Shown here in pieces: positions 1 to 10,279 of a DNA stretch of 64,000 bases. The notes beneath the pieces were generated by a model. The model saw only the letters and a program-made list of their open reading frames with translations. It was not told where the DNA came from and did no database searches. This stretch comes from Delia radicum. Taxonomy: Eukaryota; Arthropoda; Insecta; Diptera; Anthomyiidae. A program made the translations under genes and the position numbers. The stretch covers positions 157,461,659-157,525,658 of the forward strand of contig CM037853.1 of the NCBI GenBank assembly GCA_021234595.1, in the 5' to 3' direction. Every line of letters starts with the position of its first letter. Within the stretch, counting starts at the first letter, position 1.

Positions 1-665
1 AATTATGAAAGTGCTGCCTTTTTTATAAATGCTCTATGTTACAAAATTTAATACTTAATAATTTTTACAATTGAGTTAAATTTGTATAAGAAAATTTAAA
101 AATGGTGAATTTGTTTAATCAAACTAAAATTAAATAAAACAGCTACCAAAATTTGTACAGACTCCAATAAAAGTTATGATATTCTGAAAAAAAAATAAAA
201 TAAAACAAAATAAAATAAAAAAATAATTAAATAAAAATAAAACTTTAATAAAAAAAAAAAAAAAAATGTGGGTACTAATGAATAATAAACATATATTTGT
301 ACAACACAATAATATGTGAAAACATTTATTCGAACTTACCTGCCCGATTCAGCACCGCTTTTATTTGGTGTCGTACCACTGTGAATTATCTGAAAAAATA
401 TAAACAACGATATTATTTAAATGTTTCAAATTTCTATTTTTTTAAAATCATTTATGGCCATGTCTTAAAACGTTCACTGATTTTTTGTGTGTGTTTTTTT
501 TTTGTTTGTATAAATTTTTACTTTCAATATGACAACTGGAATATTAAATATGAACCCAGTTAGTATTTTGCATACATATTAGCAGGTGCGGTTCCAGGGG
601 GAGGGAAAATGGGAAATTTCCTGCCCCAAAATAAAATTTTTCAATACAAAAATATAAAAAAGATT
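1..665. other. AT-rich sequence, no gene seen
   Basis: Low-complexity A-rich sequence, with an A-rich simple repeat at about 188-266. I see no gene or mobile-element terminus before about 585, where a dispersed repeat begins. The 88-codon open frame here has no recognisable domain and looks like chance. Confidence 0.5.
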
Positions 666-1330
666 AAATAAAAATACTCTAATGAAATGAATGAAATCCG
701 GATAGGGACACGCCTACATCAGATTGTTTTTCACAATTTGTTAAATAAGTTTTGGGACTTTAGCACATTTAATTACTATAAATGCAATTAATGTTTATCC
801 CGATGAAAATAAATTTAAAATAACAAATATGCAGGTGCTTGTGCAAATTTAAATGTAACTGACACTAATAGAAAACATATGATTTTCTATTGTTGATTTA
901 CTTGAATAAACGTCACTACATTGCTAGGTCTGTCAAAAAAACAGAGTAGTATTTGGAAGATGACAAAGCCAATTGTGACAATATTTTGTTGTTGTTTTTG
1001 TTTTTTCTTTGATATTTTAAATTTTGAGTCTCGCTCCTAGACGAGGACAAGAAATTCTCATTGAGTTTGTGATTTAACATAACAAATATCTCTAGAAATT
1101 ATAATAATAAGTCCCCTGAAGATTTCCTTGGGCAGGAATGAAATCCGGATAGGGACACGACTACATCAGATTGTTTTTCACAATTTGTTAAATAAGTATT
1201 GGGACTTTAGCACATTTAATTACTATAAATGCAATTAATGTTTATCCCGATGAAAATAAATTTAAAATAAAAATACTCTAAGTTCCCTCCCCAAAGCCTT
1301 TTCCTTGATCTGCTATTAGGGTGGCATAAA
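585..1330. repeat. Dispersed repeat interrupted by an insertion
   Basis: Bases 585-681 and 1281-1330 together match one continuous stretch at 58575-58715: a GGGAAAT-rich start, then CCCCAAAAT, TTTTTCAA and AAAATA runs, then CCAAAGCCTTTTCCTTGATC-like sequence. The 58.6-kb copy lacks the middle part, so it acts as an empty-site paralogue for the insertion at 682-1264. No coding capacity is seen. Confidence 0.6.
682..1264. mobile_element. 583-bp insertion with 16-bp target duplication and partial tandem structure
   Basis: The insertion is flanked by a perfect 16-bp direct repeat, AAATAAAAATACTCTA, at 666-681 and 1265-1280. Inside, about 136 bp near the start (689-824) are repeated at the end (1136-1271) with few changes, so it resembles a partial tandem dimer with long terminal direct repeats. 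A long target duplication suggests target-primed retroposition. A partial tandem is a habit of Penelope-like elements, but no GIY-YIG or reverse transcriptase is seen, so the class is open. The paralogous empty site lies at 58.6 kb. Confidence 0.6.
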
Positions 1331-1407
1331 AAAATATTTTCTAATTTTAGAGCTCCACAAGCTTCCCCTGTTGGAATAGAGCTCAGTAATGATAAGTCCA
1401 AATTCCA

Positions 1408-2345
1408 GCCAAATCGGTAAATATTTTGGCAAAATTTCAGTTTATGGGGGACACCCCTGGAAAAAAAAAAAATGCCACGCCCCCTTAAATGACCCCAAGG
1501 AGTGCGAAAATCATAATGAATAAGGGGGCTCACGCCCCTTATGGGCGTGGCAGTCGAAAAACGACCCGGCCCACCTACGTAGACAATATGGGTATCAAAT
1601 GAAAGCTAATGTCTTCACGATTCCAAAAATAGCCGTAGTTGCCAGATCGGGCGATTTTTGTAGCCGATATGGCCATTTTGGCAAAATTTGGGGTGGGGGA
1701 AATTTTTTTTTTCCTTTTTTTTTGCTTTTTGCTTCTGATTGGTTAATGAAAATTTGTTATACTGGCTTCGCTTAGTAAAGTTTTTCTGTGTGACCGGCCT
1801 ACGGCCGGGCTTAGGGGTTTTTAACTCCAGTATGTCTTAATTCTAGACGGCGGGGATCTCGAGTGCTCGGCCTCTGGCCGAGCTAAAAAGAAATAAACAA
1901 AAAAAAGTCCTTCCCCCATTTTATAAAAATTAACATATCTTCCTCAAATTCTGGACGATCTGGCAACTACGGGTATTTTTGGAATCGTGAAGACATTTCC
2001 TTTCATTTGATACCAATATTGCCTAAGTAGGTGGCATGGGTCGTTTTTCACCCCCGCCCCTATTTAACAAAAATGGCCGTATCGGCTGCAAAAACCGCCC
2101 GATCTGGCAACTATGGCTATTTTTGGAATCGTGAAGACATTAGCTTTCATTTGATACCCATATTGTGTACGTAGGTGGGCCGGGTCGTTTTTCGACTGCC
2201 ACGCCCATAGGGGGCGTGAGCCCCCTTATTCATTATGATTTTCGTACTCCTGGGAACATTCTGAAGGGGATGGCATATTCAGATTTTTTCTCTAGGGGTG
2301 TCCCCCATAAACTGAAATTCAGCCAATATTTTGAGGTCGCTATTA
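1408..2345. repeat. Fold-back (long inverted repeat) element
   Basis: The left arm (about 1425-1690) and right arm (about 2060-2335) are inverted copies. Shared landmarks are the GGGGGACACCCC segment (1450 and 2296), GGGGGCTCACGCCCC (1524 and 2212) and the ATGTCTTCACGATTCC segment (1612 and 2130). The right arm unit is itself duplicated at 1960-2055. The spacer contains two small GC hairpins around 1795 and 1868. No open frame is recognisable; the listed open frames are arms read in six frames. Confidence 0.7.
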
Positions 2346-2365
2346 ATTAACGATTCTTTAGGGTT

Positions 2366-2760
2366 ATTCTGACTGAAATTAAAATTTCATACACTCAGAA
2401 TATTCTAACAGTAACTATATGTAGGTCATTCGGGTAGTAAACAGTATTAATTGTTTTAACTACTATTGTAGTAATTTTTGTATGAGAAAATGAAAAACGA
2501 ATAATTTAGACAGTCATTTAAAAAAAATAACTAACCAAAATTACTGTACTTCAGTAACAGTTGTTTTGAGTAGTTATTTTAGTATTTTAATAAACAACTA
2601 CCAAAATAGTAATTTTGCAGTAAACAGTTAATTTGTCGAGTTGTCGACTATTGTTAAGGTGTACTTAGTGAATCACTATACTTAAGTGCAAACAACAAAA
2701 GTTGTCGATATATTTTGATATTGTCGGATCGTTAAAAATTACTGAATCGCACTACTGGTA
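2366..2760. repeat. Dispersed AAC/GTT-rich repeat, also at 9.3-10.0 kb
   Basis: ACACTCAGAAT, ATTCGGGTAGTAA, AACAGTTGTTTTGAGTAGTT and similar blocks recur in inverted orientation at 9770-9975. No coding region is seen. The shared ACACTCAGAAT end suggests a diverged TIR element. Confidence 0.5.
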
Positions 2761-2789
2761 TTTTTAAATATATACATATACTATATATA

Positions 2790-3424
2790 TTAGGCCCGGT
2801 CGATTTGTATGGAGTCGAAAAAATCGCTCAACGTTCAAGGAAAATCGTATTCTAGGGATCAAAATAAGAAACTTTGCCGAATTAACCATACCTCTAAAAC
2901 GAATTCTGATGTCCCGACGTCGGGACATCGGAATTTTGAAAAATTCCACTTTGACCCATTTAGAGTGCCCCAATCGAATCCAACCCAATCGAAAATAATT
3001 TATGCATTCATCTGTTAGAGCGACTTCCGGAGAAGAAATAGAGACCCTAATCTTGGAAAGACTTCTCCTACTTTCTGAAATATCTCTATCCCGAGATTTG
3101 TACATTTTGCTATAAAAACACGGCTAAAAAGGCCCTCTTTCAACTTAAATTTTAACCCCTTAACGGTCACCTAGAATGATGATTTATGCATTAATCTGCT
3201 AGCGCGTCTCCCGGAGAAGAAGTAGCTCCCATAATCTTGGAGAGATTCCTCCCACTTTTTGAAATATCAAAGTGGGCTTTTTCAAAATTTGACCCTACGG
3301 GTCAAAAGTCGGGACATCAGAATTCGTTTTAGAGGTATGGTTCCTTCGGCAAAGTTTCTTATTTTGATCCCTAGAAAACGATTTTCCTTGAACGTTGGGC
3401 GATTTTTAAAACGACCCGCCCTAA
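2790..3424. mobile_element. Fold-back MITE with TTAGG ends and TA duplication
   Basis: The ends TTAGGCCCGGTCG and CGACCCGCCCTAA are inverted, and both are flanked by TA (2788-2789, 3425-3426). Pairing continues for over 150 bp through AACGTTCAAGGAAAA, AATAAGAAACTTTGCCGA and ACCTCTAAAACGAATTC. Part of the interior (3180-3270) is related to the fold-back at 46.2 kb. It is non-coding and mobilised, if at all, by a TA-targeting transposase. Confidence 0.75.
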
Positions 3425-3543
3425 TATATATGTATATTTTATCTCTGTCAAAGACAAGAGTCTTACTTAATTCTCATTTGTTTTAACAAATGGGGTATAT
3501 AAGTGTTTGAGTTTGTGAATGAGGTTACCACTGCTTTTCAAAC

Positions 3544-3594
3544 TTGTTCTGATGATGGGGACCTAGAAAATCCCCGAAATGGAACCATCAACAA
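3544..3594 (+). ncRNA. Hammerhead self-cleaving ribozyme
   Basis: All hammerhead parts are in order. Stem I strand TTGTT (3544-3548) is followed by core CTGATGA (3549-3555) and stem II GGGGA/TCCCC (3557-3561/3571-3575). GAAA follows (3576-3579), then stem III ATGG-AA-CCAT (3579-3588), C17 (3589) and the stem I partner AACAA (3590-3594). Predicted cleavage follows C3589. One extra U sits between the core and stem II. Stem III has only 4 bp with a 2-nt loop, the form reported for Penelope-like elements. A TATATAAG box lies about 55 bp upstream. It is probably a retroelement remnant, and activity is not proven by sequence alone. Confidence 0.75.
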
Positions 3595-4337
3595 ATTCTT
3601 GAAAGTGGTTAATAAATTGAAAACAAAAACTCTATAGATTACTTGTTAGGACAATATCCTAATAAAGAAATATAGAGTATGGCCTTGAACTTGAATAAAT
3701 TAACATTTTCATAACAGAATTATAGGTCGAAAAACATAATTTTGATTTATTTTTAAATAATAATTATAACAATTTTTTTATATATAATAACAATTGAAGT
3801 TTTAAATTTTTTCAACTTTTTCAACTTCTAGTTACTAGGGATTTTTTCGAATCTTCTTTTAAAGCAACAATATTATTAAAGTTAGTATTTTCTTGAGTAA
3901 GTCCAGACTTCATTTGCTAAAATCTTTAGAAAATTGACAAATTTATGGCACTTTTTCTATATATAATTAATACTTAAAATTTTATTTTAAAACTTTTCCA
4001 ACTTCTACGAGGGTATTTTCGAATCTGCTTTCAAAACAACAATATTCTTAAAGTTAGTATTTACCTGAGTAAAATGAGCTTTCATTTGTTAAAATCGGTT
4101 GACATTTGATAAAGTTATGATACTTTTTCTAAATACATACATTCAAGGAATAAAGTCTACATACGCCCTACGAATTTGAAGTTCTACTGATTTAGTAGCG
4201 ATAATTGAAAATCATTTTATATCAATGTGTAAGGCATTTAAAATAAAGATTATTTGAAGAAAAAATATGCAAAAAATAAAACATAGAAATGTTTAGGGAA
4301 AAACATAATTATTAGCGGGAAAAACGTCTACATACAG

Positions 4338-5853
4338 CGTGGCAACTCCTTACATCTTATGGAGAAATTGCTAAGATAGTTAAATTAAGTCGTGCTACTG
4401 TACAGACGATCATTAGAAATTATAATAATACACAGAAAAAATTATGGGCCAAAAATATCTAATTAATCGATTGTTTGAATATCAATGGCAATTTAAACAA
4501 TTTTTTTAATTGATTCAATTAAAAAATTTATTGAATTTTCTAATATATCCATACGGTGTTGACAACATGTAAACATTTATAAAAATTTGGCAAACTATTT
4601 TTTGTTATTTTATTTAGATTAAATAATCAAACAAAGGTTTAATTATATCAATATATTATTTAATTTGTAAATAAAAAGAAAAAAAAATCGCAAATGATTA
4701 ACTTTTAATGAGTTGAATAGTTTACCGATTTTAAATACACGCAAAATCGTAGTTATTTCACTAAAGTTTGCAACACTCTTTTTGTTGTGATATTCGTGTA
4801 CGCACGAAAACTTAATTTAGTTTCGTTTTTATCTGTGGTAACAAAAGTGCACATGTGGATTTAAATAAACCTTATCGAAAAAGAACAATTAAACCATTAT
4901 TTTTGTAAATAATTAAATTTTCAGTAATTATAAGTGTCACTAAACTATCATTTTAAAGTTGTGTGTGATTTTTTTAAGAAAAGAATTTAATTACAAAAAA
5001 AAGTTCAAGACAAGACAAGCAAAACCAAAATTTTGTCTTTACTTTTATTTGCTTTCTTATAATACATTTTTATATTAAAAAGCTTTAATTTTATTATAAA
5101 TAAAATGTCAATTTAATTTACAAAACCGGCATTTCTTTTTTTATTTAATGGGGGACATATAACAAAAATAAAAAAATACGAATTTTTAATTAAAACTACC
5201 ATTGTTTTAATCAATTTAACGTAACCTTTTAATTGAGGTTGTAAAGAAAAACAATAACTCTTTTAATTGATATTATTATTATTTTAATTGAAAGAGTTTT
5301 AATAAACTGTCTGCAAATTTTTTTAGTTAATACTATCATTTCAGTCGTAGGTGCAAAATCAATTAAAATATTTATTGTTTCAATAAAATTTTTAATTGAA
5401 ACCCGTTTTTAGTTTTTTCTGTGTACCAATAGTACCGAAAGTAAGTCACGATCTGGCAGACCTAAGAAGCTTTCGAGACGCGATGTTAGCAGTATTATTA
5501 AAGTAGTCAACCAGGATCCGAAAATAAGTGCCCTAAAATTGGCGGAACACATCGAAAAATGTTCCAATATAATTGTTACTCTACGAACAATAATAAATGT
5601 TTTACATGACAATGGATTTAATAGCAGAGTGGCATTCAAGAAACCATTAATTTCAGCGTAGAATCGTAAACTTCGCCTTGAGTTTGCTAAAGCACATCTA
5701 GACAAGGATATGGATTTTTGGAAGCCTCTTATATTTACCGACGAAAGTAAGTATAACATTTTTATAAGTGATGGTCGATCCAAAGTTTGGCGAAAACCAA
5801 ACACAGTACTTGATCCAAAGAATATAATACCTACTGTCAAACAACCTAATGTA
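4338..5853 (+). pseudogene. Tc1-family transposase, interrupted and truncated
   Basis: Segment 1 (about 4338-4430) encodes the helix-turn-helix piece with SYGEIAKIVKLSRATVQTII. Segment 2 (5426-5853) resumes in the same frame with SGRPKKLSRRD, then KISALKLAEHIE, and reaches the first catalytic Asp in FTDESKYNIF. An in-frame TAG lies near 5660. Reading stops after the KVWRKPNTVLDPKN region. The second Asp and the final Asp/Glu of the DDE triad are absent, which means an internal deletion as well as the 1-kb insertion. It is dead, and close to insect Tc1/S-type elements. Confidence 0.85.
4431..5423. mobile_element. 993-bp CACAGAAAAAA-ended element nested in Tc1
   Basis: The ends CACAGAAAAAA (4431) and TTTTTTCTGTG (5423) are inverted, with a TA duplication at 4429-4430 and 5424-5425. 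Removing the element and one TA restores the transposase reading frame exactly. The interior is AT-rich with many AATTAA/TTAATTGA motifs and no open frame of note. A similar-ended element lies at 56953-57676. Confidence 0.8.
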
Positions 5854-6570
5854 TAACATTTTGAAATAATGTTTAATTTTTGTAGCTGTATGTAGACTTT
5901 TTTCCAATGAATTTTTAATGTTTTTGTTATTATTGTTTTTTATTATGTGAAAGAATTACTTTTTTATTTTATAAATAAACTTATTTATTAATGCCTTAAA
6001 TATTGACATAAATATATTTTTTAATTTTCTTCACAAACTCTATAAAATCCCTAAACTAAAGAGTGTATGTAGACTTTTTTCCTTGACTGTATATAATAAT
6101 TAAAATTTTCAGTTTTTTTTACAACTTTTTCTTCTACAAGGGTTTTTTTGAATCGCCTTTTAATACAGCAATATTCTTAATTTGGTAAAATCGGTAGAAA
6201 ATTGACAAAGTTATGGCACTTTTTCTATATAAACAGAGGAAGAAACAAAATGTTGTATGTATAGAAAAAGTACCATAACTTTGTCAATTTTCAAGGCTTA
6301 TTTTACTCAGGAAAACATTAGCTTTAAGAATATTGCTGTTTTAAGAGAAGATACGAAAAAACCCTCGTAGAATTAAAAAAAAAGTTGTAAAAAAAATTGA
6401 AAATTTAAATTATTATATATATGCAAAAGTACCATAACAATTTTCAGCCGATTTTAAGAAATGAAGACTCATTTTACTGAGGAAAACACTTACTTGTTGT
6501 TTTAATAGAATATTCGAGGAAAACCATTGTAGAAATTGAAAAAGTTCAAAAAAAATTGAAAATTATAATT

Positions 6571-7148
6571 GTTATTAAAAAAATCTCTTCGAAAGTCGTT
6601 TTTACTGCCAGTTTAGTTGTTTTATCAATATGTAAAAATTGCTCCATGGTTAGTAATTTTTATGACAAATACAGTCATCGGCTTTTGACTACATTTGTTA
6701 ATTTGTTAACTGTAATTTTTAATAATTTCTACCGTCTCAATTTACTGAGTGTATGCATATAGAAAGGTTTTTCCACAGACTTATAATAAAACTTTTGTTA
6801 AGTACTTTGGCCTCCTAACCACGAATCTGAAGTCAAAACACATAAAGAAACAAAAGCAAACTTTTGGAGAAAAAATCGGAATAATACTTTAATTTTTCCA
6901 TACAAACGTGGGCCAGTCTATTACATACGTATATACTAACTAACCTAGTGCCCTCTTTTCAAAGGAGGTTTTTAGCATACATATATGTACTTACGAGTAG
7001 TTTTATTCTATATTACAAAATAATAAATACATAAATATTTACACAATTTCCAAATTAAAATACAAAATTAATAACAATTTATGTATAAATTACACGGTAT
7101 GACATAACACAAAAATTAATAGAGATCTGACCATTGATTTTATATACA
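6571..7148. other. AT-rich stretch, nothing recognised
   Basis: I see no gene, TIR pair or tandem repeat here. A 68-codon open frame at 6556-6762 has no recognisable features. Confidence 0.4.
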
Positions 7149-7150
7149 TA

Positions 7151-7684
7151 CAGTGCCTGACAAAAGTATGCACACTGCAGCAAACTTTATTTTAAATCTT
7201 TTCTATTTTTAAAATGAAAGCTATTAGCCGTATAATGTATTCAACAAAATTGTTTATTAACTTATTAATAATTTAAATACAACAAAAAACTAACACTAAA
7301 CATGTTGTATTTAAAAAAAAATTAAAAATAAAAAAAAAGATGTTCCGAAGAAATTGGTCCATTCTATACCAAGAAGATTAAAAGAAGTCATAGCAAAGAA
7401 AGGCTACTCCACAAAGTATTAAATCATGTGAAATTTTATTTTTTGTGCAAACATTTAAAGCTGTGTGATTACTTTTGTCCGCCTAAAATAATACTTTGAA
7501 TTACATATTTAGTTTTTTCTTAAAATATAAAATACTAAGAATAAGTTTTTTGTTATATTTTAATAATTTATAAGATAATAAACAATTTTGTTGAATACCA
7601 TATCCGGCTATGGGGTTTCATTTTAAAAATATAAAAGATTAAAAATGAAGTTTGCTGCTGTGTGAATACTTTTGTCCGCCACTG
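7151..7684 (+). mobile_element. Deleted Tc1-like element (534 bp)
   Basis: The ends CAGTGCCTGACAAAAGTAT and ATACTTTTGTCCGCCACTG are inverted, with TA on both sides (7149-7150, 7685-7686). A third, internal TTTTGTCCGCC motif lies at 7463, as expected for IR/DR ends. Only the last codons of a transposase remain. Confidence 0.85.
7339..7422 (+). pseudogene. C-terminal scrap of Tc1 transposase
   Basis: The frame reads DVPKKLVHSIPRRLKEVI, then AKKGYSTKY and a TAA stop. This matches the usual end of Tc1 transposases (a motif of the type 'PRRL..VI..KG..TKY'). Nothing upstream of this fragment is retained. Confidence 0.8.
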
Positions 7685-7686
7685 TA

Positions 7687-7920
7687 TATCGGACATGCTG
7701 ATTTCAATGGCGTACTTAATTTTTTGATCAATAGTACAGATTTCGAGAAAATGTCTTTAAAGTTTGGCGGTTTTGCATTTAAAACTTTTCGAAAGCAATC
7801 AATCTGCTTTTGTTTTGACGGAATTAAATAACAAGTCTTGTTGTTCGTATTTATGGCCCATATTTAATGCACAAAACTTTATATTTACACCGTTGAAATC
7901 AGCATAATGTCCGAAATATA
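7687..7920. mobile_element. MITE with TATATCGGACAT ends
   Basis: The ends TATATCGGACATGCTGATTT and AAATCAGCATAATGTCCGAA are inverted, and the element abuts the Tc1 relic directly. The same end motif (TTTCGGCCA..CTGATTTTAATAGCGTAC) bounds a larger element at 42511-43542, so these are two diverged members of one family. It is non-coding. Confidence 0.65.
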
Positions 7921-8020
7921 TTTAATTTAATTTGGTCAGATCTTTATTAATTTTTAAAAAGTGTCATTTTGTCGTCCTGTGGTATTAACAATAAACAAAA
8001 CAACCTAAAATTTGAGATGA

Positions 8021-9020
8021 CCCAGGCAGAAAAATACGAACAGCAAAGCATTAGCCCAGTGCTTTCAACGGTGGTAGGAGCGTTGACAGAGCGTTGGATT
8101 TCTGAAGATTTAAGGGCTTTGCCAACACCAAAATGATAACACCTTGGACGTTTCTTTTTTAAAACGTTGGCAAAGCACTGGCAATGAGTGCTTCGCCAGT
8201 ACCAAAATCATAATTTAAAACGTTGGCAAAGCATTGGTAAAACAATTTTTCCAATCTTGTAATTTTAAATTTTTTAAAGGTATAGATTAGAAAAGTTTTA
8301 AAATACGATTTGAGTAAATACTTATTATACAATTAAAAAAAGTCAGTAAAGTCAGCATGATTTTTTGGGAGGATACTTGCAGAAAAATTGCTAATATCAG
8401 CAATTAGCAATTTTTCTACAAGGATACTTTAAGCAAAAATGTAGCTGACTTTACAGACTTTTTTTTAGTGTATGAATTTGATTTGAATAACATATGCTTA
8501 TGGTTAGTTGATTTTAAATTCATTTAAGATTTGAAAAAAAAAAATTATATTTTAAAGTTTGTAAAATAAATTTAAAAACTACTATTAAAAACTACTATTT
8601 TGATTAAATCTGCTAACTTATTTAAAAACAAGTACATGCATTAAATTTCGTTTTTATAAGCGGTTGTAAATTTAGTAAATCGAGCACTGGCAAAGCACTT
8701 TTGACCAGCGTTGGGAAAGCGTTGTGAACAAGGGTTGTGCCACTGTTTTATTAAGTTAACGGTTGTAAATTTTGTAAATAAGTACTGGCAATGCACTTTT
8801 TGCCAATGTTGGGAAAGCGTTCTAAGCCAGGGCTTTGCCAGTGCTTTTATTATTTTTACTGTTGTAAGTTTTGTTAATTAAGTACTGGCAAAGCACTTTT
8901 TACAAATGTTGGCAGAGCGTTGTAAATCAGTGCTTTGCCAGCATTTTTTTTGTTGGATCATTGGCAAATAGTGCTCTCCCAGTGCTTGATTTTTCAGACC
9001 ATTGGCAATTTCTGGCTGGG
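8021..9020. mobile_element. CCCAGG-family element, copy A
   Basis: It starts CCCAGGCAGAAAAATAC and ends AATTTCTGGCTGGG. Inside are many short near-palindromic modules built on TTGGCAAAGCACT and AGTGCTTTGCCA, with CAACGCTCT/AGAGCGTTG variants. Copy B (13449-15607) is the same element in inverted orientation. No transposase is seen. A smaller hairpin MITE (8330-8473) is inserted in it and absent from copy B. Confidence 0.7.
8330..8473. mobile_element. Small hairpin MITE nested in copy A
   Basis: The arms AAAAAAAGTCAGTAAAGTCAG and CTGACTTTACAGACTTTTTT are inverted around a second hairpin, AGAAAAATTGCTAAT/ATTAGCAATTTTTCT. An ATAC flank lies near both ends. The paralogous element B lacks it. Confidence 0.6.
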
Positions 9021-9299
9021 AACTTACAGTTATCGATGTGAAATTCCATATAAATTTAAATGAAATGTTTTTGTTAATGGCCCTAAACGGCTAAAATTTA
9101 ATTTCGTAAAATTCAGCAATTTTTGAGCAACAGTCTTTTAAAGACATTTTAACAAACTGTTTTAAATTCAAATTTAATCGAAAAATTAAATTTGAAACAA
9201 TAATAAAAAATATCGGAAAGGAATCGATTGCAAGACAACAAAATATTAGATACGTATGTATTTTTTTAGATACGCAACAGGATTACAACTATTTTTTTT

Positions 9300-9975
9300 T
9301 GCAACATTAAAAAAAGTTTGACAATCGAACCTACTGTAAAATTACAGTTAAAACAACTTTAATTTCAGTTAGAAAGGCGACAAAGGTAATTGCCGTTAAA
9401 ATAATTAATAAAGTAGTTGTTTTTAACTGTTGAAAAACATTTAACAAATGTATTAAAAACAAATATTCAATCAACTGTTAAAATTGTTAAAAAAAACTAA
9501 TATTTTTAACAGTTATTTTTTCGATATTTTTTTATAAAAAAATATATTACAATAACAATTTTTATTTCCTACATTCTACTTAAAATGCAAAGTCAAAATT
9601 CCAAACGGTACTCCAGTTATAACGTTTTAATGCATTGAAGATACAATGAACAAATTTTCTAATTATTATTTGTAAACTTTGAGCATATAAATAATGCCAA
9701 AAATAAATTAAACGAGAATTTCTAAAAACTTTAAATAATCTTCGATTTTTTAACAACTCACAAAAATTAACTGTTTACTATTTAGGTAGTTGTTTATTAA
9801 TATATTAAAATAACTACTCAAAACAACTGTTACAGGAATATAGTATTTTTGGATAGTTATTTTTTTAAATGGAAAAATTACTACAATAACAGATAAAACA
9901 ATTCCTAGTTCTTATTACCCGAATGACATACATGTAGTCAATGTGTGAAAATTCTGAGTGTGTAATTGCAGTTAA
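9300..9975. repeat. Dispersed AAC/GTT-rich repeat
   Basis: Repeated AACAACTGTTA, AACAGTTATTTT and similar blocks occur. The part at 9770-9975 is an inverted, diverged copy of 2366-2660, including ATTACCCGAATGAC and ATTCTGAGTGTG. No coding content is recognised. Confidence 0.5.
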
Positions 9976-10109
9976 AAACAACTATTACTAGTTAATACAC
10001 AAACAATTGTCATGTAGTAACTGTACAATTTTTGTAGGTGTATCACCACGTGATAGTATATTAATAATAAAAATAACTTTTTCGGGTAATTTTGAAACTA
10101 AAACCTTCC

Positions 10110-10275
10110 GCATAAAGCTCTCTCTGCCTATTGTGGAGGCTCTAACTTTTCTAAAACTTTGGGTTCTGATGAGATCTTTAGCCAGATCGAAATACTAGTA
10201 TCAACCTTGCTAATGTTTTTGATTTGTTTTTTTTTTTTTAAATATACGGAGGTTGAAAGCTCGTTATAAATTGAA
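10110..10275 (+). repeat. Hammerhead-bearing dispersed repeat, copy 1
   Basis: About 160 bp running from the GCTCTCTCTGCCTA segment through the ribozyme to CGGAGGTTGAAAGCTCGTTAT. They match the minus strand of 54815-54985 closely. Two copies so far apart and in opposite orientation point to a mobile, transcribed unit. Confidence 0.7.
10162..10206 (+). ncRNA. Hammerhead self-cleaving ribozyme (canonical core)
   Basis: Stem I GGTT (10162-10165) is followed by core CTGATGA (10166-10172). Stem II is GATCT/AGATC (10173-10177/10184-10188) with a TTAGCC loop. GAAA (10189-10192) is followed by stem III ATAC-TA-GTAT (10192-10201), C17 at 10202, and AACC (10203-10206) closing stem I. All conserved core bases are present and all three stems pair perfectly. 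Predicted cleavage is after C10202. The 4-bp stem III with a 2-nt loop matches the minimal hammerheads reported in Penelope-like retroelements. Such forms are often weak as monomers and act better as dimers. No protein-coding part of the host element is seen nearby. Confidence 0.85.
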
Positions 10276-10279
10276 ATTA

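Larger units (their letters stand above)
4140..6089 (+). mobile_element. Defective Tc1-like transposon with IR/DR ends
   Basis: The ends CATTCAAGG (4140) and CCTTGACTG (6089) are inverted and flanked by TA. Each end also carries a second internal GTCTACATAC motif (4324 inside the left end, 5888 inside the right), giving the IR/DR layout of Tc1 transposons. It contains a broken transposase and a 993-bp nested insertion. The C-terminal half of the transposase is missing, so it cannot move itself. Confidence 0.85.
3770..6570. repeat. Array of direct and inverted ~170-bp units, split by a Tc1 element
   Basis: A unit recurs directly at about 3820-3965, 3995-4130 and 6110-6235. It carries ACTTCTACGAGGG, GCAACAATATTCTTAAAG and AAATTGACAAAGTTATGGCAC-like segments ending in an ACTTTTTCTATA segment. 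It then recurs in inverted orientation at about 6255-6400 and 6425-6560. The Tc1-like element (4140-6089) lies between the left and right parts. This is a fold-back arrangement with no protein-coding content. Confidence 0.65.

Noticed and set aside
297..563. 88-codon open frame
   Set aside because: It is Phe/Tyr/Ile-rich in AT-rich DNA, with no domain, no splice context and no homologue that I recognise. It is probably chance.
689..824. CTGATGTAG on the minus strand as a hammerhead core
   Set aside because: The core is not CTGANGA and no GAAA follows; only a weak TAGG/CCTA stem is possible.
5409..5840. 143-codon minus-strand open frame
   Set aside because: It is the antisense shadow of the Tc1 transposase, which reads on the plus strand with recognisable motifs.
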